A DNA stretch of 64,000 bases from Flavisolibacter longurius (lineage in GTDB: Bacteria > Bacteroidota > Bacteroidia > Chitinophagales > Chitinophagaceae), in the NCBI GenBank assembly GCA_014163555.1, contig JACJGO010000003.1:62001-126000 (forward strand), given 5' to 3'. Made by a program: the position numbers and the translations under genes. Positions 16,738 through 24,913 of the stretch are shown here, piece by piece; position 1 is the first letter of the stretch, and every line of letters starts with the position of its first letter. The notes below the pieces were generated by a model. The model was not told the DNA's origin and did not search any database. It was given only the letters and a program-made list of their open reading frames with translations.

Positions 16738-16980
16738 ATGAGACGATTAGTAATGATTCTTGGAATGGCCCTGTTGATGGGGAGTTGCGCCAACAATGAA
16801 AGCAGCACGACCACCGGTAATTCCGATTCGGTAACGACCACAACCACCAATACGACAACCAGTTCCGGTGCAGCCGGTACCGGGGGTGTAGGTGCCGGCT
16901 TTGGTACGGGTGGAAGCCCCACTACCGATACAGGAAAAGTAATTCGCACCGATACAAGCAGTAATCAAAATCAGCAGTAA
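16738..16980 (+). CDS. Small Thr/Ser/Gly-rich lipoprotein, paralogue of the previous
   Basis: This is an 80-residue predicted lipoprotein with signal peptide MRRLVMILGMALLMGSC, where the final Cys is the lipidation site. The mature chain has a run of Thr/Ser/Asn, then a Gly-rich part, and ends DTSSNQNQQ. It resembles the product at 16167 in length, signal and composition, and the pair probably arose by duplication. Low-complexity sequence makes homology hard to prove, and no partner or function can be given. It lies on the same strand as its paralogue, separated by a terminator, so it should have its own promoter. Confidence 0.65.
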   Translation: MRRLVMILGMALLMGSCANNESSTTTGNSDSVTTTTTNTTTSSGAAGTGGVGAGFGTGGSPTTDTGKVIRTDTSSNQNQQ

Positions 16981-17132
16981 AACTTGCTGGTCGCTGTTGG
17001 TGGCTGCGGAAAAATCTTGCAGGTTGTTATGGCCAGGGTGAATGACATCTTGTTAGCAAGCGGAAAACAAAAGGTATAACGACCGGGTGTCTTAAGTTTG
17101 GATTTGATCGTTAATTTGTTGCCCATTAAACC

Positions 17133-18149
17133 TTGGATTCACTTACCCATATCGTATTAGGGGCCTGCATCGGTGAGGCCATTGCCGGCAAGTATATGGA
17201 CAAGCGGGCCTTGTTTTACGGGGCCCTTGCGCAAAGTGTGCCTGATGTTGATTTTGTAACCGCCTTTTTTTTACACGGTGCCGAGAACGTGGTGGCGCAC
17301 AGGGGTTTTACCCACTCCATTCTTTTTGGCATCGGGGCTTCGGTTTTTCTGACCTGGCTGGTAAAAGATGTGATCCACAAAACGCCGCTTCCGCTAAAAA
17401 ATGTATTCCTGCTTTTTGCCGTGAATATTTTCACGCACCTGTTTATTGATACCTTCAATGCCTATGGCGTGGGATTGCTGGTTCCCTTCAGCGATCACCG
17501 GTTTACCTTCAACGTGCTGTTCGTTGCCGACCCGCTGTTTTCCATTGCACCTTTTGTTTCCTTCCTTTTCCTGATCTTTTTAAACAAATCGCACCGGCGT
17601 CGGGTGGCCTGGATCCGGACAGGCATCCTTGTATCGGCAATTTACTTGAGCATTGCCGTTATGAACAAGGCTATTGTCAACAGGGATGTCCGAAAAGCGT
17701 TGGTGAAGCAAGGCAAGCCCACCGAATTCTTTACAACTCCGTCGCCCTTCAATACCCTGTTGTGGTTTGTAGCTGTTAAAGACCGAGAAGGCTATCATAC
17801 GGGTTTCCGATCGGTGTTTGATAAGGGGAAAATGGACTTCACCTATTTTCCCCGGAACGAAAAGCGAACCGATACTATCGTCAACCAAAAGGACATTCGC
17901 CTGCTGAAGACCTTCGCGCATGGCTATTATACGTTTGAACAGTGGGGTGATACAGCTGTGCTGAATGTGCTGCGCTTTGGCCAGGTGGTGGGCTGGCACG
18001 ATCCGGGGCAGCCTTTTGCCTTTCATTATTTTCTTACCTATCCCGAAAAGAACGACCTCGTTGTGCAGCGGGGCCGTTTTATGCACTGGAACCGTAAAAC
18101 CATGCGGGCATTTTTCAGAAGGATGCTGGGGCTGCCCCCGTTGCCCTGA
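17133..18149 (+). CDS. YdjM-like membrane-bound metal-dependent hydrolase (DUF457)
   Basis: This 338-residue inner-membrane protein belongs to the YdjM/DUF457 family of predicted metal-dependent hydrolases. The family start MDSLTHIVLGACIGEA is present, with the metal-ligand-like HRGFTHS (about residue 60) and DVDF. Several hydrophobic helices occupy the first 180 residues, followed by a basic cytoplasmic tail. Translation seems to start at TTG (17133), since no in-frame ATG precedes the conserved N-terminus. E. coli YdjM is linked to the SOS response; whether that applies here is not known. A terminator hairpin follows directly. Confidence 0.8.
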   Translation: MDSLTHIVLGACIGEAIAGKYMDKRALFYGALAQSVPDVDFVTAFFLHGAENVVAHRGFTHSILFGIGASVFLTWLVKDVIHKTPLPLKNVFLLFAVNIFTHLFIDTFNAYGVGLLVPFSDHRFTFNVLFVADPLFSIAPFVSFLFLIFLNKSHRRRVAWIRTGILVSAIYLSIAVMNKAIVNRDVRKALVKQGKPTEFFTTPSPFNTLLWFVAVKDREGYHTGFRSVFDKGKMDFTYFPRNEKRTDTIVNQKDIRLLKTFAHGYYTFEQWGDTAVLNVLRFGQVVGWHDPGQPFAFHYFLTYPEKNDLVVQRGRFMHWNRKTMRAFFRRMLGLPPLP

Positions 18150-18163
18150 AAGGAGTTTTATTT

Positions 18164-18186
18164 CATTGGCTCCGCCAATGTTTTTT
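18164..18186 (+). terminator. Terminator after the YdjM-like gene
   Basis: A perfect 7-bp stem, CATTGGC-TCC-GCCAATG (18164-18180), is followed by six T. It lies 15 bp after the stop codon at 18149. Confidence 0.7.
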
Positions 18187-18283
18187 CGCACGGCGCGAAG
18201 GAGGTAAGGAGAAAGTCAATTGGCAATGGGCAACAGGCAATAAGCAAAAGAAAATAGTATCCTTTCCTCCTTCGCTCCGTGCG
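18187..18283. repeat. 24-bp imperfect inverted repeat at a convergent gene junction
   Basis: The arm 18187-18210 (starting CGCACGGCGCGAAGG) is the reverse complement of 18260-18283 (ending CTTCGCTCCGTGCG) with two mismatches. The 49-bp loop includes GGCAATGGGCAACAGGCAAT, a run of near-tandem 7-8 nt words. It lies between the 3' ends of the YdjM-like and phospholipase D genes. Confidence 0.75.
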
Positions 18284-18434
18284 ACCATTCTTCACTGCGC
18301 AGCAGTGTAGAATCTATTTTTAGGTGAACACAATAGATATAAATGATAGGCTTTTCGCCTCAAACTGCTGGCGGAAAAACAATGTTACAGGAGGCATCAT
18401 TGTCCTGTGTTCCCTCACTAGTAAACAAGAGATC

Positions 18435-19634
18435 TTACTCATCCTGCTTAAAATAAAATGTTCCCAGGGCCAGCATCATGCGCAGGGCATGAAAACATAA
18501 AAACCGCCAGAGTTGAGGAAGGGAAAGCAGGTTGAAGCTGTAATCTTCTTCTTTGATGCGGACGCATTTTTCCTTGATAACAGCATCAATTTCTCCTTCC
18601 AGTTCGGTTGCCAGTTCCGCATCCCGTACCAAAAGGTTGAGTTCCACGCTGGCCTGTGCACTCAGGTCATTTATGTTGTAAGAGCCTACAGTTAAAAAAC
18701 GGCTGTCCACGACCGCTACTTTTGCATGCAGCACGGTTGGCTGGTATTCGTAAATCTCGATGCCGTTGCGAAACATCCAGTTGTACAGGTAGCGTTCGGC
18801 ATGCTTTGTAAAGGCCACATCCGAGGTGCTGGCCAGAATCACTTTTACCGATACGCCCCGCTTTACGGCTTTGCTTAACCGGTTGCGCAGCGAAAGTCCC
18901 GGGAGAAAATAGCTGCATACAATGGTGATGTTGTTCCTGGCTTCCTTGAACAGCTTGTGGTAGGAAAAATAGATTTCCAGTTTGCGGCGCACCCAGTCGT
19001 TTTGCAAAACACGAACGCCAACTGCATTTTCTTTAGCAATGTAATCAAACAGGTCATGCAGTTTTTTGCGCAAGAGGTTTCGCTTGGTGCGATCACGTTC
19101 CCAGATTTTGATGCAGATATCATAGAGTTCCAGCACGGCATCACCTTCTACCAGCAGCCCCATATCCAGCCAGGCCGGCTGCCCGGGCAGGTCGTTATAA
19201 CGGTCGGCAATGTTGCTTCCGCTTACCAGTGCTTTTTGATGGTCAACAACAAAAACTTTGTGGTGAAGCCGGCGGCCAAAATAAAAATCCGATCCGCGGA
19301 ACAGGGGTTCAAAATAGCGAAAGTGAATGCCTGCCGTTTCCAGCTTTTGAATAAAATCTTTCGGTAGGGCACGGGAGGCATAACCATCGGCCATCAGGTA
19401 AACCTGCACGCCACGCCTGGCCGCCATCACCAGGTGCTCGGCCAGTGCCAGGCCGGTTTGATCGGACGAAAATATATAGGTCTGCAGGTGAATGGAATGC
19501 CGGGCCCCGTTGATCAGGCCGTGCAGCATATCAAAAAAAGGCCTGCCCCCTTTAACGAGGGTTACCTTGTTTTTCTGGCTGAACTTATCCGTAGTCCGGC
19601 CAAGCTGAATCCTGTTAAAGAAATTGGTTTCCAT
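18435..19634 (-). CDS. Phospholipase D family protein, cardiolipin synthase-like
   Basis: This 399-residue protein carries two HKD (HxKxxxxD) motifs, HHKVFVVD (about residue 125) and HAKVAVVD (about 305), each followed by GS(N/Y)N, the active-site pattern of phospholipase D enzymes. Length and motif spacing match cardiolipin synthases, which join two phosphatidylglycerols or related lipids at the membrane. Unlike classical ClsA, it has no N-terminal membrane helices, so it resembles the ClsB type. A nuclease of the same superfamily is less likely because those usually have one HKD motif. Its 3' end faces the YdjM-like gene across an inverted repeat. Confidence 0.8.
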   Translation of the reverse strand: METNFFNRIQLGRTTDKFSQKNKVTLVKGGRPFFDMLHGLINGARHSIHLQTYIFSSDQTGLALAEHLVMAARRGVQVYLMADGYASRALPKDFIQKLETAGIHFRYFEPLFRGSDFYFGRRLHHKVFVVDHQKALVSGSNIADRYNDLPGQPAWLDMGLLVEGDAVLELYDICIKIWERDRTKRNLLRKKLHDLFDYIAKENAVGVRVLQNDWVRRKLEIYFSYHKLFKEARNNITIVCSYFLPGLSLRNRLSKAVKRGVSVKVILASTSDVAFTKHAERYLYNWMFRNGIEIYEYQPTVLHAKVAVVDSRFLTVGSYNINDLSAQASVELNLLVRDAELATELEGEIDAVIKEKCVRIKEEDYSFNLLSLPQLWRFLCFHALRMMLALGTFYFKQDE

Positions 19635-19790
19635 TCCTGCTTAACAAGAAGGCAAATTAAGCGCTAAGGCCCAAACCAGCAATTTGGGGCAAATGACCTT
19701 GTTTCTGTGCCCGTTTTCCCACACCGGCAAGCCAACCCAAGCTGGTCTATTATTTGAAAGTAACTTTACGAAGCGCTTAAAAAAATCTTT

Positions 19791-20399
19791 ATGGCAAAAT
19801 ACAAAAGCGAAGATTTGCTCAACGAACTGATTGCCGATATCAACAGAATAAAAGAATCGGCCTCTTTTTTTCAGTCTTCCGATCACAACAAACTGGCCTA
19901 CAGCCCGGATAAATCCAAATGGAGCGTGGTGCAGATACTGGAGCACCTGAATGCGTACAACCGCTATTACCTCCCCCGGATGGAAAAAGAACTGTCGGTT
20001 GCCCCACAGGAAAAAAACGCCTGGTTCGCCCCGGGTTTTTGGGGTGAGAAGTTTACAAAAATGATGAAGCCCACCAACGTGTACCAGGTGAAGAATAAGA
20101 TGAAGGCAATGAAAGCCTACACCTTCAGCAACAACTTGAATATTAATACGGTGCTTCAGGAATTTTTGGGCCACCAGGATAAATTGCTGCAATTGCTGGA
20201 ACTGGCCAAAAGCAGGGACCTGAATACCATCCGCATTGGAACCACTATCACCAACCTGGTAAAACTGAAAATCGGCGATATGTTTCGCTTTCTCATTGCA
20301 CATGAGCAGCGCCACATGATCCAGGCCCGCAACATGCTGAAAGAAGTAGGCATCACCACGGAAAAGTTCCCGGTGATCCTGCAGGCGGTACCGCAATAA
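19791..20399 (+). CDS. DinB-like / YfiT-type four-helix protein
   Basis: This 202-residue cytoplasmic protein of the DinB superfamily is a four-helix bundle that often binds a metal through three His. Visible here are KWSVVQILEHLNAYNRYYLPR (about residues 43-63) and the C-terminal FLIAHEQRHMIQARNML, both typical of the family. DinB-like enzymes include thiol transferases acting with bacillithiol or similar cofactors, but many members have no known reaction, so no substrate is claimed. It ends 3 bp before the end of rimM, which lies on the other strand. Confidence 0.75.
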   Translation: MAKYKSEDLLNELIADINRIKESASFFQSSDHNKLAYSPDKSKWSVVQILEHLNAYNRYYLPRMEKELSVAPQEKNAWFAPGFWGEKFTKMMKPTNVYQVKNKMKAMKAYTFSNNLNINTVLQEFLGHQDKLLQLLELAKSRDLNTIRIGTTITNLVKLKIGDMFRFLIAHEQRHMIQARNMLKEVGITTEKFPVILQAVPQ

Positions 20400-20402
20400 A
20401 TT

Positions 20403-20918
20403 TTACTGATAGATTTGGAGTAAACCTTCGGGCAGGTCCACCACGACCTGCCCCTTTTTTTTGTCCACCTTCACAATGGTTTCTTCGTGCAGAGGAATAA
20501 AGGCTTCTTTTCCGTTCAGATCAATGCGGCAGAGTACCTGGTGGGGTTGTTCTATGACTTCAAGGATTTTTCCCAGCACCGCGCCATTCTCCACAATCTC
20601 GTAGCCCAGGAATGAAATGGGGGAGGACTTGGACGAAAACTTTTTAAAATCGGTTTCGGGTAGCCATACCTGTTTTTGTGTCAGCCTGATGGCCTGCTCA
20701 CGGGTGTTAACGCCTTCAAGCTTGATATAGATTTCCTCTTCGCTTTTGATCTTGGTGCTCTCGATAAACCAGGGCAGAAAGCTTTCTTTTTTTTCTTCTA
20801 CAAAAAGCGCCGTGAGGCCTTTGAGGGATGTTTTTTTGCCCAGGGTATGCTTGAGTACCAGTTCGCCTTTCAGGCCGAAGGTTGTCACCAGTTTTCCGAT
20901 GTTGAAGTATTCCGTCAT
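20403..20918 (-). CDS. rimM: Ribosome maturation factor RimM
   Basis: RimM binds ribosomal protein S19 and helps the 30S head mature. The 171-residue length is normal. The N-terminal RimM beta-barrel starts YFNIGKLVTTFGLKGELVLKH, and the C-terminal PRC-barrel-like half reads LGYEIVENGAVLGKILEVIEQPHQVL, then the family end IPLHEETIVKVDKKKGQVVVDLPEGLL. In many bacteria rimM follows rpsP in one operon; here the two are adjacent but divergent, 289 bp apart. A -7 box TATCTTTG lies 13 bp upstream, so the leader would be very short. Confidence 0.93.
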   Translation of the reverse strand: MTEYFNIGKLVTTFGLKGELVLKHTLGKKTSLKGLTALFVEEKKESFLPWFIESTKIKSEEEIYIKLEGVNTREQAIRLTQKQVWLPETDFKKFSSKSSPISFLGYEIVENGAVLGKILEVIEQPHQVLCRIDLNGKEAFIPLHEETIVKVDKKKGQVVVDLPEGLLQIYQ

Positions 20919-20931
20919 AAAAGCGTGGCGG

Positions 20932-20939
20932 CAAAGATA
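20932..20939 (-). promoter_or_regulatory. Possible -7 box of rimM
   Basis: On the minus strand this reads TATCTTTG, a full match to the Bacteroidota TAnnTTTG box, 13 bp before the rimM ATG. No TTTG stands 19-20 bp further upstream, so this is only half a promoter. Confidence 0.4.
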
Positions 20940-21130
20940 AGGCCGGGAGAGGCGGCCCGCTTGTCATCGCCAACTCCGAACCGTTGGCGGCAACCCTGTC
21001 TGTGCCAATCGTTTACCCGCAAGGACAAACATTCCGCAGTTTGTATGAATGGCTATAAGCCAGACACTTAGCCGCTTACAGGCATTTTTTTGCCGCTTTT
21101 GGACACAAAAAAACTTTATCAACTCTTTTA

Positions 21131-21161
21131 TTTGCTATTTTGGCAGCAACGCTTAGATTTG
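21131..21161 (+). promoter_or_regulatory. Predicted promoter of rpsP
   Basis: TTTG (21131-21134) and TAGATTTG (21154-21161) are 19 bp apart and fully match the Bacteroidota sigma-A consensus. The start site would be near 21168, giving a leader of about 40 nt before the rpsP ATG. Confidence 0.6.
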
Positions 21162-21207
21162 CACACTCAAATTTTATTGTTTCACCGCATTTAAATTTCT
21201 ATTTAAG

Positions 21208-21657
21208 ATGCCAGTTAAAATCCGGTTACAAAGACACGGGTCAAAGAAAAGACCCTTCTACTTCATTGTCGTTGCAGACGCAAGAGCTCCCCGCGATGGT
21301 AAGTTCATTCAGAAATTAGGTACCTACAACCCCCAAACGCAGCCTGCCACCATTCAGTTGGATCGTCAGCGTGCACTGGACTGGTTAGGCAAAGGCGCCC
21401 AACCTACAGATACCGTTCGGAAGATTTTATCGTACAAGGGTGTGTTGTACCTGAAGCACCTGCTTCGTGGTGTATCACTGGGCTTGTTTGATGAAGCAAC
21501 CGCAATGACGAAATTCCAGACATGGCACACTGAGCATGAAGCGCAGATCCGTCGTCGTCAGGAAGAAGCTCAACGGGAAAGAAGAGCCAGAAGAAACCCT
21601 ACTTACCAGCGCCGCGAAAGAAGACCGGCTCCAGGTGGTGCGGAATCCGAAGGATAA
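21208..21657 (+). CDS. rpsP: 30S ribosomal protein S16
   Basis: This 149-residue S16 protein of the small ribosomal subunit begins [18 protein letters not shown], the nearly invariant start of the family. The core covers about residues 1-85, with [19 protein letters not shown] and the [19 protein letters not shown] segment. As usual in Bacteroidota, the C-terminus is extended by a charged tail of Arg and Glu (about 60 residues), longer than the approximately 80-90-residue proteins of E. coli and Bacillus. It is transcribed away from rimM from a good promoter, and followed by a GC-rich terminator. Confidence 0.95.
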   Translation: MPVKIRLQRHGSKKRPFYFIVVADARAPRDGKFIQKLGTYNPQTQPATIQLDRQRALDWLGKGAQPTDTVRKILSYKGVLYLKHLLRGVSLGLFDEATAMTKFQTWHTEHEAQIRRRQEEAQRERRARRNPTYQRRERRPAPGGAESEG

Positions 21658-21684
21658 TTCATCATCCGAGACCTTCAAGTTTTT

Positions 21685-21716
21685 AAGTCCTCCGCCTTGG
21701 GCGGGGGACTTTTTTT
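21685..21716 (+). terminator. Terminator after rpsP
   Basis: AAGTCCtCCGCC pairs with GGCGGgGGACTT around a TTG loop and is followed by seven T. It is 27 bp after the rpsP stop codon and ends where the left arm of the repeat element begins. Confidence 0.75.
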
Positions 21717-21962
21717 GGCCCATGTCCCCCGGTGGGGGCACTTAGGCCGTTGTTTCATTTTCTTGGCAACATTTCCTACAGCAAAATGATTTTTATTGCT
21801 GTATAGAATTACCAGCCGCACAAGTGTGCGACGCAACGGATGCCAAATAGCAGTTCTTCCGCTTAGTACAAAAAAAGAAAAATGCCTGTTGTTGAAACAG
21901 GCATTTTTTATTGTAAGAAAAGTGTCATCGACCTAAGTTCCCCACCGGGGGACAGGGGGCCG
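21717..21962. repeat. Inverted-repeat element, copy 1, between rpsP and ffh
   Basis: Arms at 21717-21749 and 21929-21962 are imperfect reverse complements of about 33 bp (core TGTCCCCCGGTGGGG and ACTTAGG). The right arm touches the ffh stop codon. Inside are CAAGTGTGCGACGCAACGG (21821-21839), GCTTAGTAC and a bidirectional terminator hairpin. The reverse complement matches the element at 29335-29627 in the same order. Confidence 0.8.
21878..21909. terminator. Bidirectional terminator shared by rpsP and ffh
   Basis: AAAAATGCCTGTT (21878-21890) pairs with AACAGGCATTTTT (21896-21908). Each strand ends in a T-run, so it can stop transcription from both sides of this convergent junction. Confidence 0.75.
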
Positions 21963-23294
21963 TTATTTTTTCATCCCCGGCATACCTGGCATCATCCGGC
22001 CCATCGGCATCTTGTTCATCATCTTCATCATCTCCCGCATTTGTTCAAACTGCTTCATAAAAGCATTCACCTCACTGATATCCTTACCCGAACCTTTGGC
22101 AATGCGCTTACGGCGGCTGCCATTTATTTCATCGGGATTGGCCCGTTCGAAGGGCGTCATGGAGTTGATAATGGCTTCCACACCTTTAAAGGCATCGTCG
22201 CTGATATCAATGTCTTTCATCGCCTTGCCCACACCGGGAATCATGGCCATCAGGTCTTTAAGATTACCCATGCGCTTGATCTGCTCCAATTGCTGCTTAA
22301 AATCGGCAAAGTCAAACTGGTTCTTGCGGATCTTTTTTTCCAGCTTTTTGGCCTGCTCTTCGTCAAACTGGGCCTGCGCTTTTTCTACCAGGGTGGTAAT
22401 GTCACCCATGCCCAGGATACGCTGTGCCATCCGCTCGGGATAAAACACATCCAGCGTATCCATTTTTTCGCCGCTGCTGATAAACTTGATGGGTTTATCA
22501 ACCGTGTATTTAATGGAAAGAGCAGCTCCGCCGCGGGTATCACCATCCAGTTTGGTCAAAACCACGCCGCTGAAATCAAGGCGGTCATTAAAGGCTTTAG
22601 CGGTGTTTACCGCATCCTGGCCAGTCATGCTGTCCACCACAAACAGGATCTCGTTGGGATTTACAGCAGATTTTATGTTGGCTACCTCCGTCATCATCGC
22701 CTCGTCAATGGCCAGGCGACCGGCGGTATCAATAATGACTACGTTTTTGTTTTTGCCGCGGGCATCGCGAATGGCATTCTGTGCAATCTCCACCGGGTTT
22801 TTGTTTTCCAGCTCGATGTGGACATCCACACCAATCTGCTCACCCAGCACCCGCAACTGCTCCATGGCCGCAGGACGGTACACGTCAGCCGCCACCAGGA
22901 TGGGCGAAAGTTTCTTTTGTTTCTTGAGGTAATTGGCCAGTTTGGCACTGAAGGTGGTTTTACCAGAACCTTGCAGACCTGCAATGAGGATCACGGCCGG
23001 GGTACCTTTGGCATTGAACTCGGCGGCTTCGTTGCCCATCAACTCCACCAGTTCGTCCTTTACAATCTTTACCATCAACTGGCTGGGAGAGATAGCGTTG
23101 ATTACCTTTTCCCCGGTGGCCTTGTCTTTTACCTTATCGGTGAATTCCTTGGCAATTTTATAGTTTACGTCGGCATCCACCAGGGCCCGGCGAATTTCTT
23201 TTACAGTGGTGGCAACATTCAATTCGGTAATGCGGCCTTCGCCTTTGAGGTTTTTAAAGGCACCTTCTAATCTATCCTGCAATGAATCGAACAT
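21963..23294 (-). CDS. ffh: Signal recognition particle protein Ffh (SRP54)
   Basis: Ffh is the GTPase of the signal recognition particle. With 4.5S RNA it binds signal sequences on the ribosome and delivers them to FtsY. The N domain helical bundle begins MFDSLQDRLEGAFKNLKG. In the G domain the P-loop GLQGSGKTT, DTAGR and TKLDGD are clear. The M domain (about residues 300-443) is Met-rich and ends MMKMMNKMPMGRMMPGMPGM, the signal-binding part. Length (443 aa) is normal. It lies downstream of the primary sigma gene, with a hairpin in its leader. Confidence 0.96.
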   Translation of the reverse strand: MFDSLQDRLEGAFKNLKGEGRITELNVATTVKEIRRALVDADVNYKIAKEFTDKVKDKATGEKVINAISPSQLMVKIVKDELVELMGNEAAEFNAKGTPAVILIAGLQGSGKTTFSAKLANYLKKQKKLSPILVAADVYRPAAMEQLRVLGEQIGVDVHIELENKNPVEIAQNAIRDARGKNKNVVIIDTAGRLAIDEAMMTEVANIKSAVNPNEILFVVDSMTGQDAVNTAKAFNDRLDFSGVVLTKLDGDTRGGAALSIKYTVDKPIKFISSGEKMDTLDVFYPERMAQRILGMGDITTLVEKAQAQFDEEQAKKLEKKIRKNQFDFADFKQQLEQIKRMGNLKDLMAMIPGVGKAMKDIDISDDAFKGVEAIINSMTPFERANPDEINGSRRKRIAKGSGKDISEVNAFMKQFEQMREMMKMMNKMPMGRMMPGMPGMKK

Positions 23295-23325
23295 ATGGGT
23301 ATAAATATTTCTTGGTAAGTAAAAT

Positions 23326-23355
23326 GAAAAAAGTGAACATAAAAATGTTCACTTT
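23326..23355 (-). terminator. Terminator after the sigma factor gene, in the ffh leader
   Basis: A perfect 11-bp stem, AAAGTGAACAT-AAAA-ATGTTCACTTT (23330-23355), is followed on the minus strand by six T. A possible -7 box TATCTTTG (minus strand, 23368-23375) lies just upstream, so the hairpin might also sit at the very start of the ffh transcript. Confidence 0.65.
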
Positions 23356-23399
23356 AAAAAGTTGAGGCAAAGATAATGAGGATGGCTGTTGTGTAAAGT

Positions 23400-24269
23400 T
23401 TACGATCCCAAATAACTCCTTAATAAATCACTTTTCTGGTGACTTCTCAGCTTCAGGATGGCTTTGTCCTTTATCTGGCGCACCCTTTCCCGGGTAAGGT
23501 TAAAGCGTTCGCCGATATCTTCCAGGCTCAGGGGATGGTCTACCCCAATGCCGAAGAAATAGCAGATCACGTCTTTTTGTCTTTCGGTAAGCGTTTGCAG
23601 CGAACGGTCGATTTCTGTTTTCAGCGACTCGTTGTACACCAGGACACCATCGGTTTTTTCGGCGTTTTTGTTTTCCAGCACATCATACAGGGTGCTTTCT
23701 TCGCCTTCGGACAGCGGTGTGTCCATGCTCAGGTGACGGGCATTGATACCGAGAGAAGATTCCACCTCGTCGAGGTCCATACCCAAGAGGTCAGCCAGTT
23801 CTTCCGGGGATGGTTCCCGCTCAAACTCCTGCTCCAGTTGCGAAAAGGCTTTGTGAATGCGATTCGTTAATCCCACCTTATTCAGCGGTAAACGAACAAT
23901 CCGGGCTTGTTCAGCAATGGCCTGCAGAATGGATTGACGGATCCACCACACAGCGTAAGAAATGAATTTGAAACCTTTGGTTTCGTCGAAGCGTTGGGCG
24001 GCTTTAATGAGGCCGAGATTGCCTTCGTTGATCAAATCCGGAAGCGAAAGACCCTGGTTTTGGTACTGCTTGGCAACGGATACAACAAAACGCAGGTTGG
24101 CTTTTGTCAGCCGGTCCAGTGCACGTTGATCGCCTTGTTTGATGAGTGTTGCTAAGCGGACTTCTTCTTCTGGAGTGATGAGTTCAACTTTCCCGATCTC
24201 TTGCAGATACTTTTCGAGGCTTTGAGATTCACGATTGGTAATAGATTTCGTGATCTTCAATTGACGCAT
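23400..24269 (-). CDS. rpoD: Primary RNA polymerase sigma factor (RpoD/SigA type)
   Basis: This is the housekeeping sigma factor that directs RNA polymerase to TAnnTTTG promoters. The 289-residue protein is short because, as in other Bacteroidota, it lacks most of the long N-terminal region of E. coli RpoD. Region 2 is seen as [21 protein letters not shown], region 3 as [15 protein letters not shown], and region 4 as LTERQKDVI with the helix-turn-helix [20 protein letters not shown]. Met at 24269 ([11 protein letters not shown]) is the usual start; the track-like longer form from 24275 adds two residues. It is transcribed from a strong predicted promoter of its own class, which suggests autoregulation. 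Confidence 0.95.
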   Translation of the reverse strand: MRQLKITKSITNRESQSLEKYLQEIGKVELITPEEEVRLATLIKQGDQRALDRLTKANLRFVVSVAKQYQNQGLSLPDLINEGNLGLIKAAQRFDETKGFKFISYAVWWIRQSILQAIAEQARIVRLPLNKVGLTNRIHKAFSQLEQEFEREPSPEELADLLGMDLDEVESSLGINARHLSMDTPLSEGEESTLYDVLENKNAEKTDGVLVYNESLKTEIDRSLQTLTERQKDVICYFFGIGVDHPLSLEDIGERFNLTRERVRQIKDKAILKLRSHQKSDLLRSYLGS

Positions 24270-24335
24270 GCTCATAGGATTGATTTTGATTGGTTATTTC
24301 AAGATTGATGTTTTAAGTTTTGGTTAGATAACATC

Positions 24336-24367
24336 CCAAAATACCCATCACAGTTCTGGTACACAAA
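24336..24367 (-). promoter_or_regulatory. Predicted promoter of the primary sigma gene
   Basis: On the minus strand TTTG (24364-24367) and TATTTTGG (24336-24343) are exactly 20 bp apart, close to the consensus TTTG-N19/20-TAnnTTTG. The start would be near 24330, about 60 nt before the gene. Confidence 0.5.
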
Positions 24368-24474
24368 GCAATTGGTTTTGGTATTGCAATATCCAAATTA
24401 GGGAATAAAACTATATGAAAAAATTTTTTTCGGAAAATTTCGTTCAACGCGTTTCAAAATTGCCTGAAAAAAAT

Positions 24475-24504
24475 TTTGACCGATGCACTATTTTACTATT
24501 ATTG
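24475..24504 (+). promoter_or_regulatory. Possible promoter of the START-like gene
   Basis: TTTG (24475-24478) and TATTATTG (24497-24504) are 18 bp apart. The -7 box has one mismatch to TAnnTTTG and is followed by CA, as is common. The gene starts 28 bp downstream. Confidence 0.4.
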
Positions 24505-24532
24505 CAGCCCTTGATGGCAGTAAAAAAGCAAC

Positions 24533-24913
24533 ATGAGCAAAAAACAATTATACACGTTAGAGTACCCCGTACGTTGTTCTCCCACCATTTTATACGACTT
24601 TCTTGCTAACCCTTCGGGGCTGCAGGAATGGTTTGCCGATAAGGTGGATGAACGCGACGGTGTGTTCTATTTTTCGTGGAATGGATCGGAAGAAGAAGCA
24701 GAAGTCCTGGAAAAAGAAGAAGAAAAATTTATCCGCTTTCACTGGAGTCATGCTCCCGGCGATGAGTATTTTGAATTTCGTATTGAAAAATCTGAAGTCA
24801 CCAATCAAACGATCCTTGTGATAAAGGATTTCGCCGAAAAGCGTGATATCAAGGACCAAAGCATGCTTTGGGATCATCAGGTAAAAGACCTTTTTCACCG
24901 TTTAGGCAACTAA
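24533..24913 (+). CDS. START-like (Bet v1 fold) protein, 126 aa
   Basis: This small cytoplasmic protein has the fold of the START/AHSA1 superfamily, a hydrophobic pocket formed by a curved sheet and a long C-terminal helix. Seen here are YPVRCSPTILYDFLANPSGLQEWF (about residues 9-32), the acidic beta hairpins that follow, and the closing helix (HQVKDLFHRLGN). START_2-type proteins of this length are common in Bacteroidota; no ligand is known to me. It converges with the next gene and overlaps it by 12 bp. Confidence 0.75.
   Translation: MSKKQLYTLEYPVRCSPTILYDFLANPSGLQEWFADKVDERDGVFYFSWNGSEEEAEVLEKEEEKFIRFHWSHAPGDEYFEFRIEKSEVTNQTILVIKDFAEKRDIKDQSMLWDHQVKDLFHRLGN

Noticed and set aside
21882-23270. 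462-codon open frame on the plus strand opposite ffh
   Set aside because: It is antisense to a clear ffh gene, and its His/Phe-rich translation is the shadow of ffh codons.
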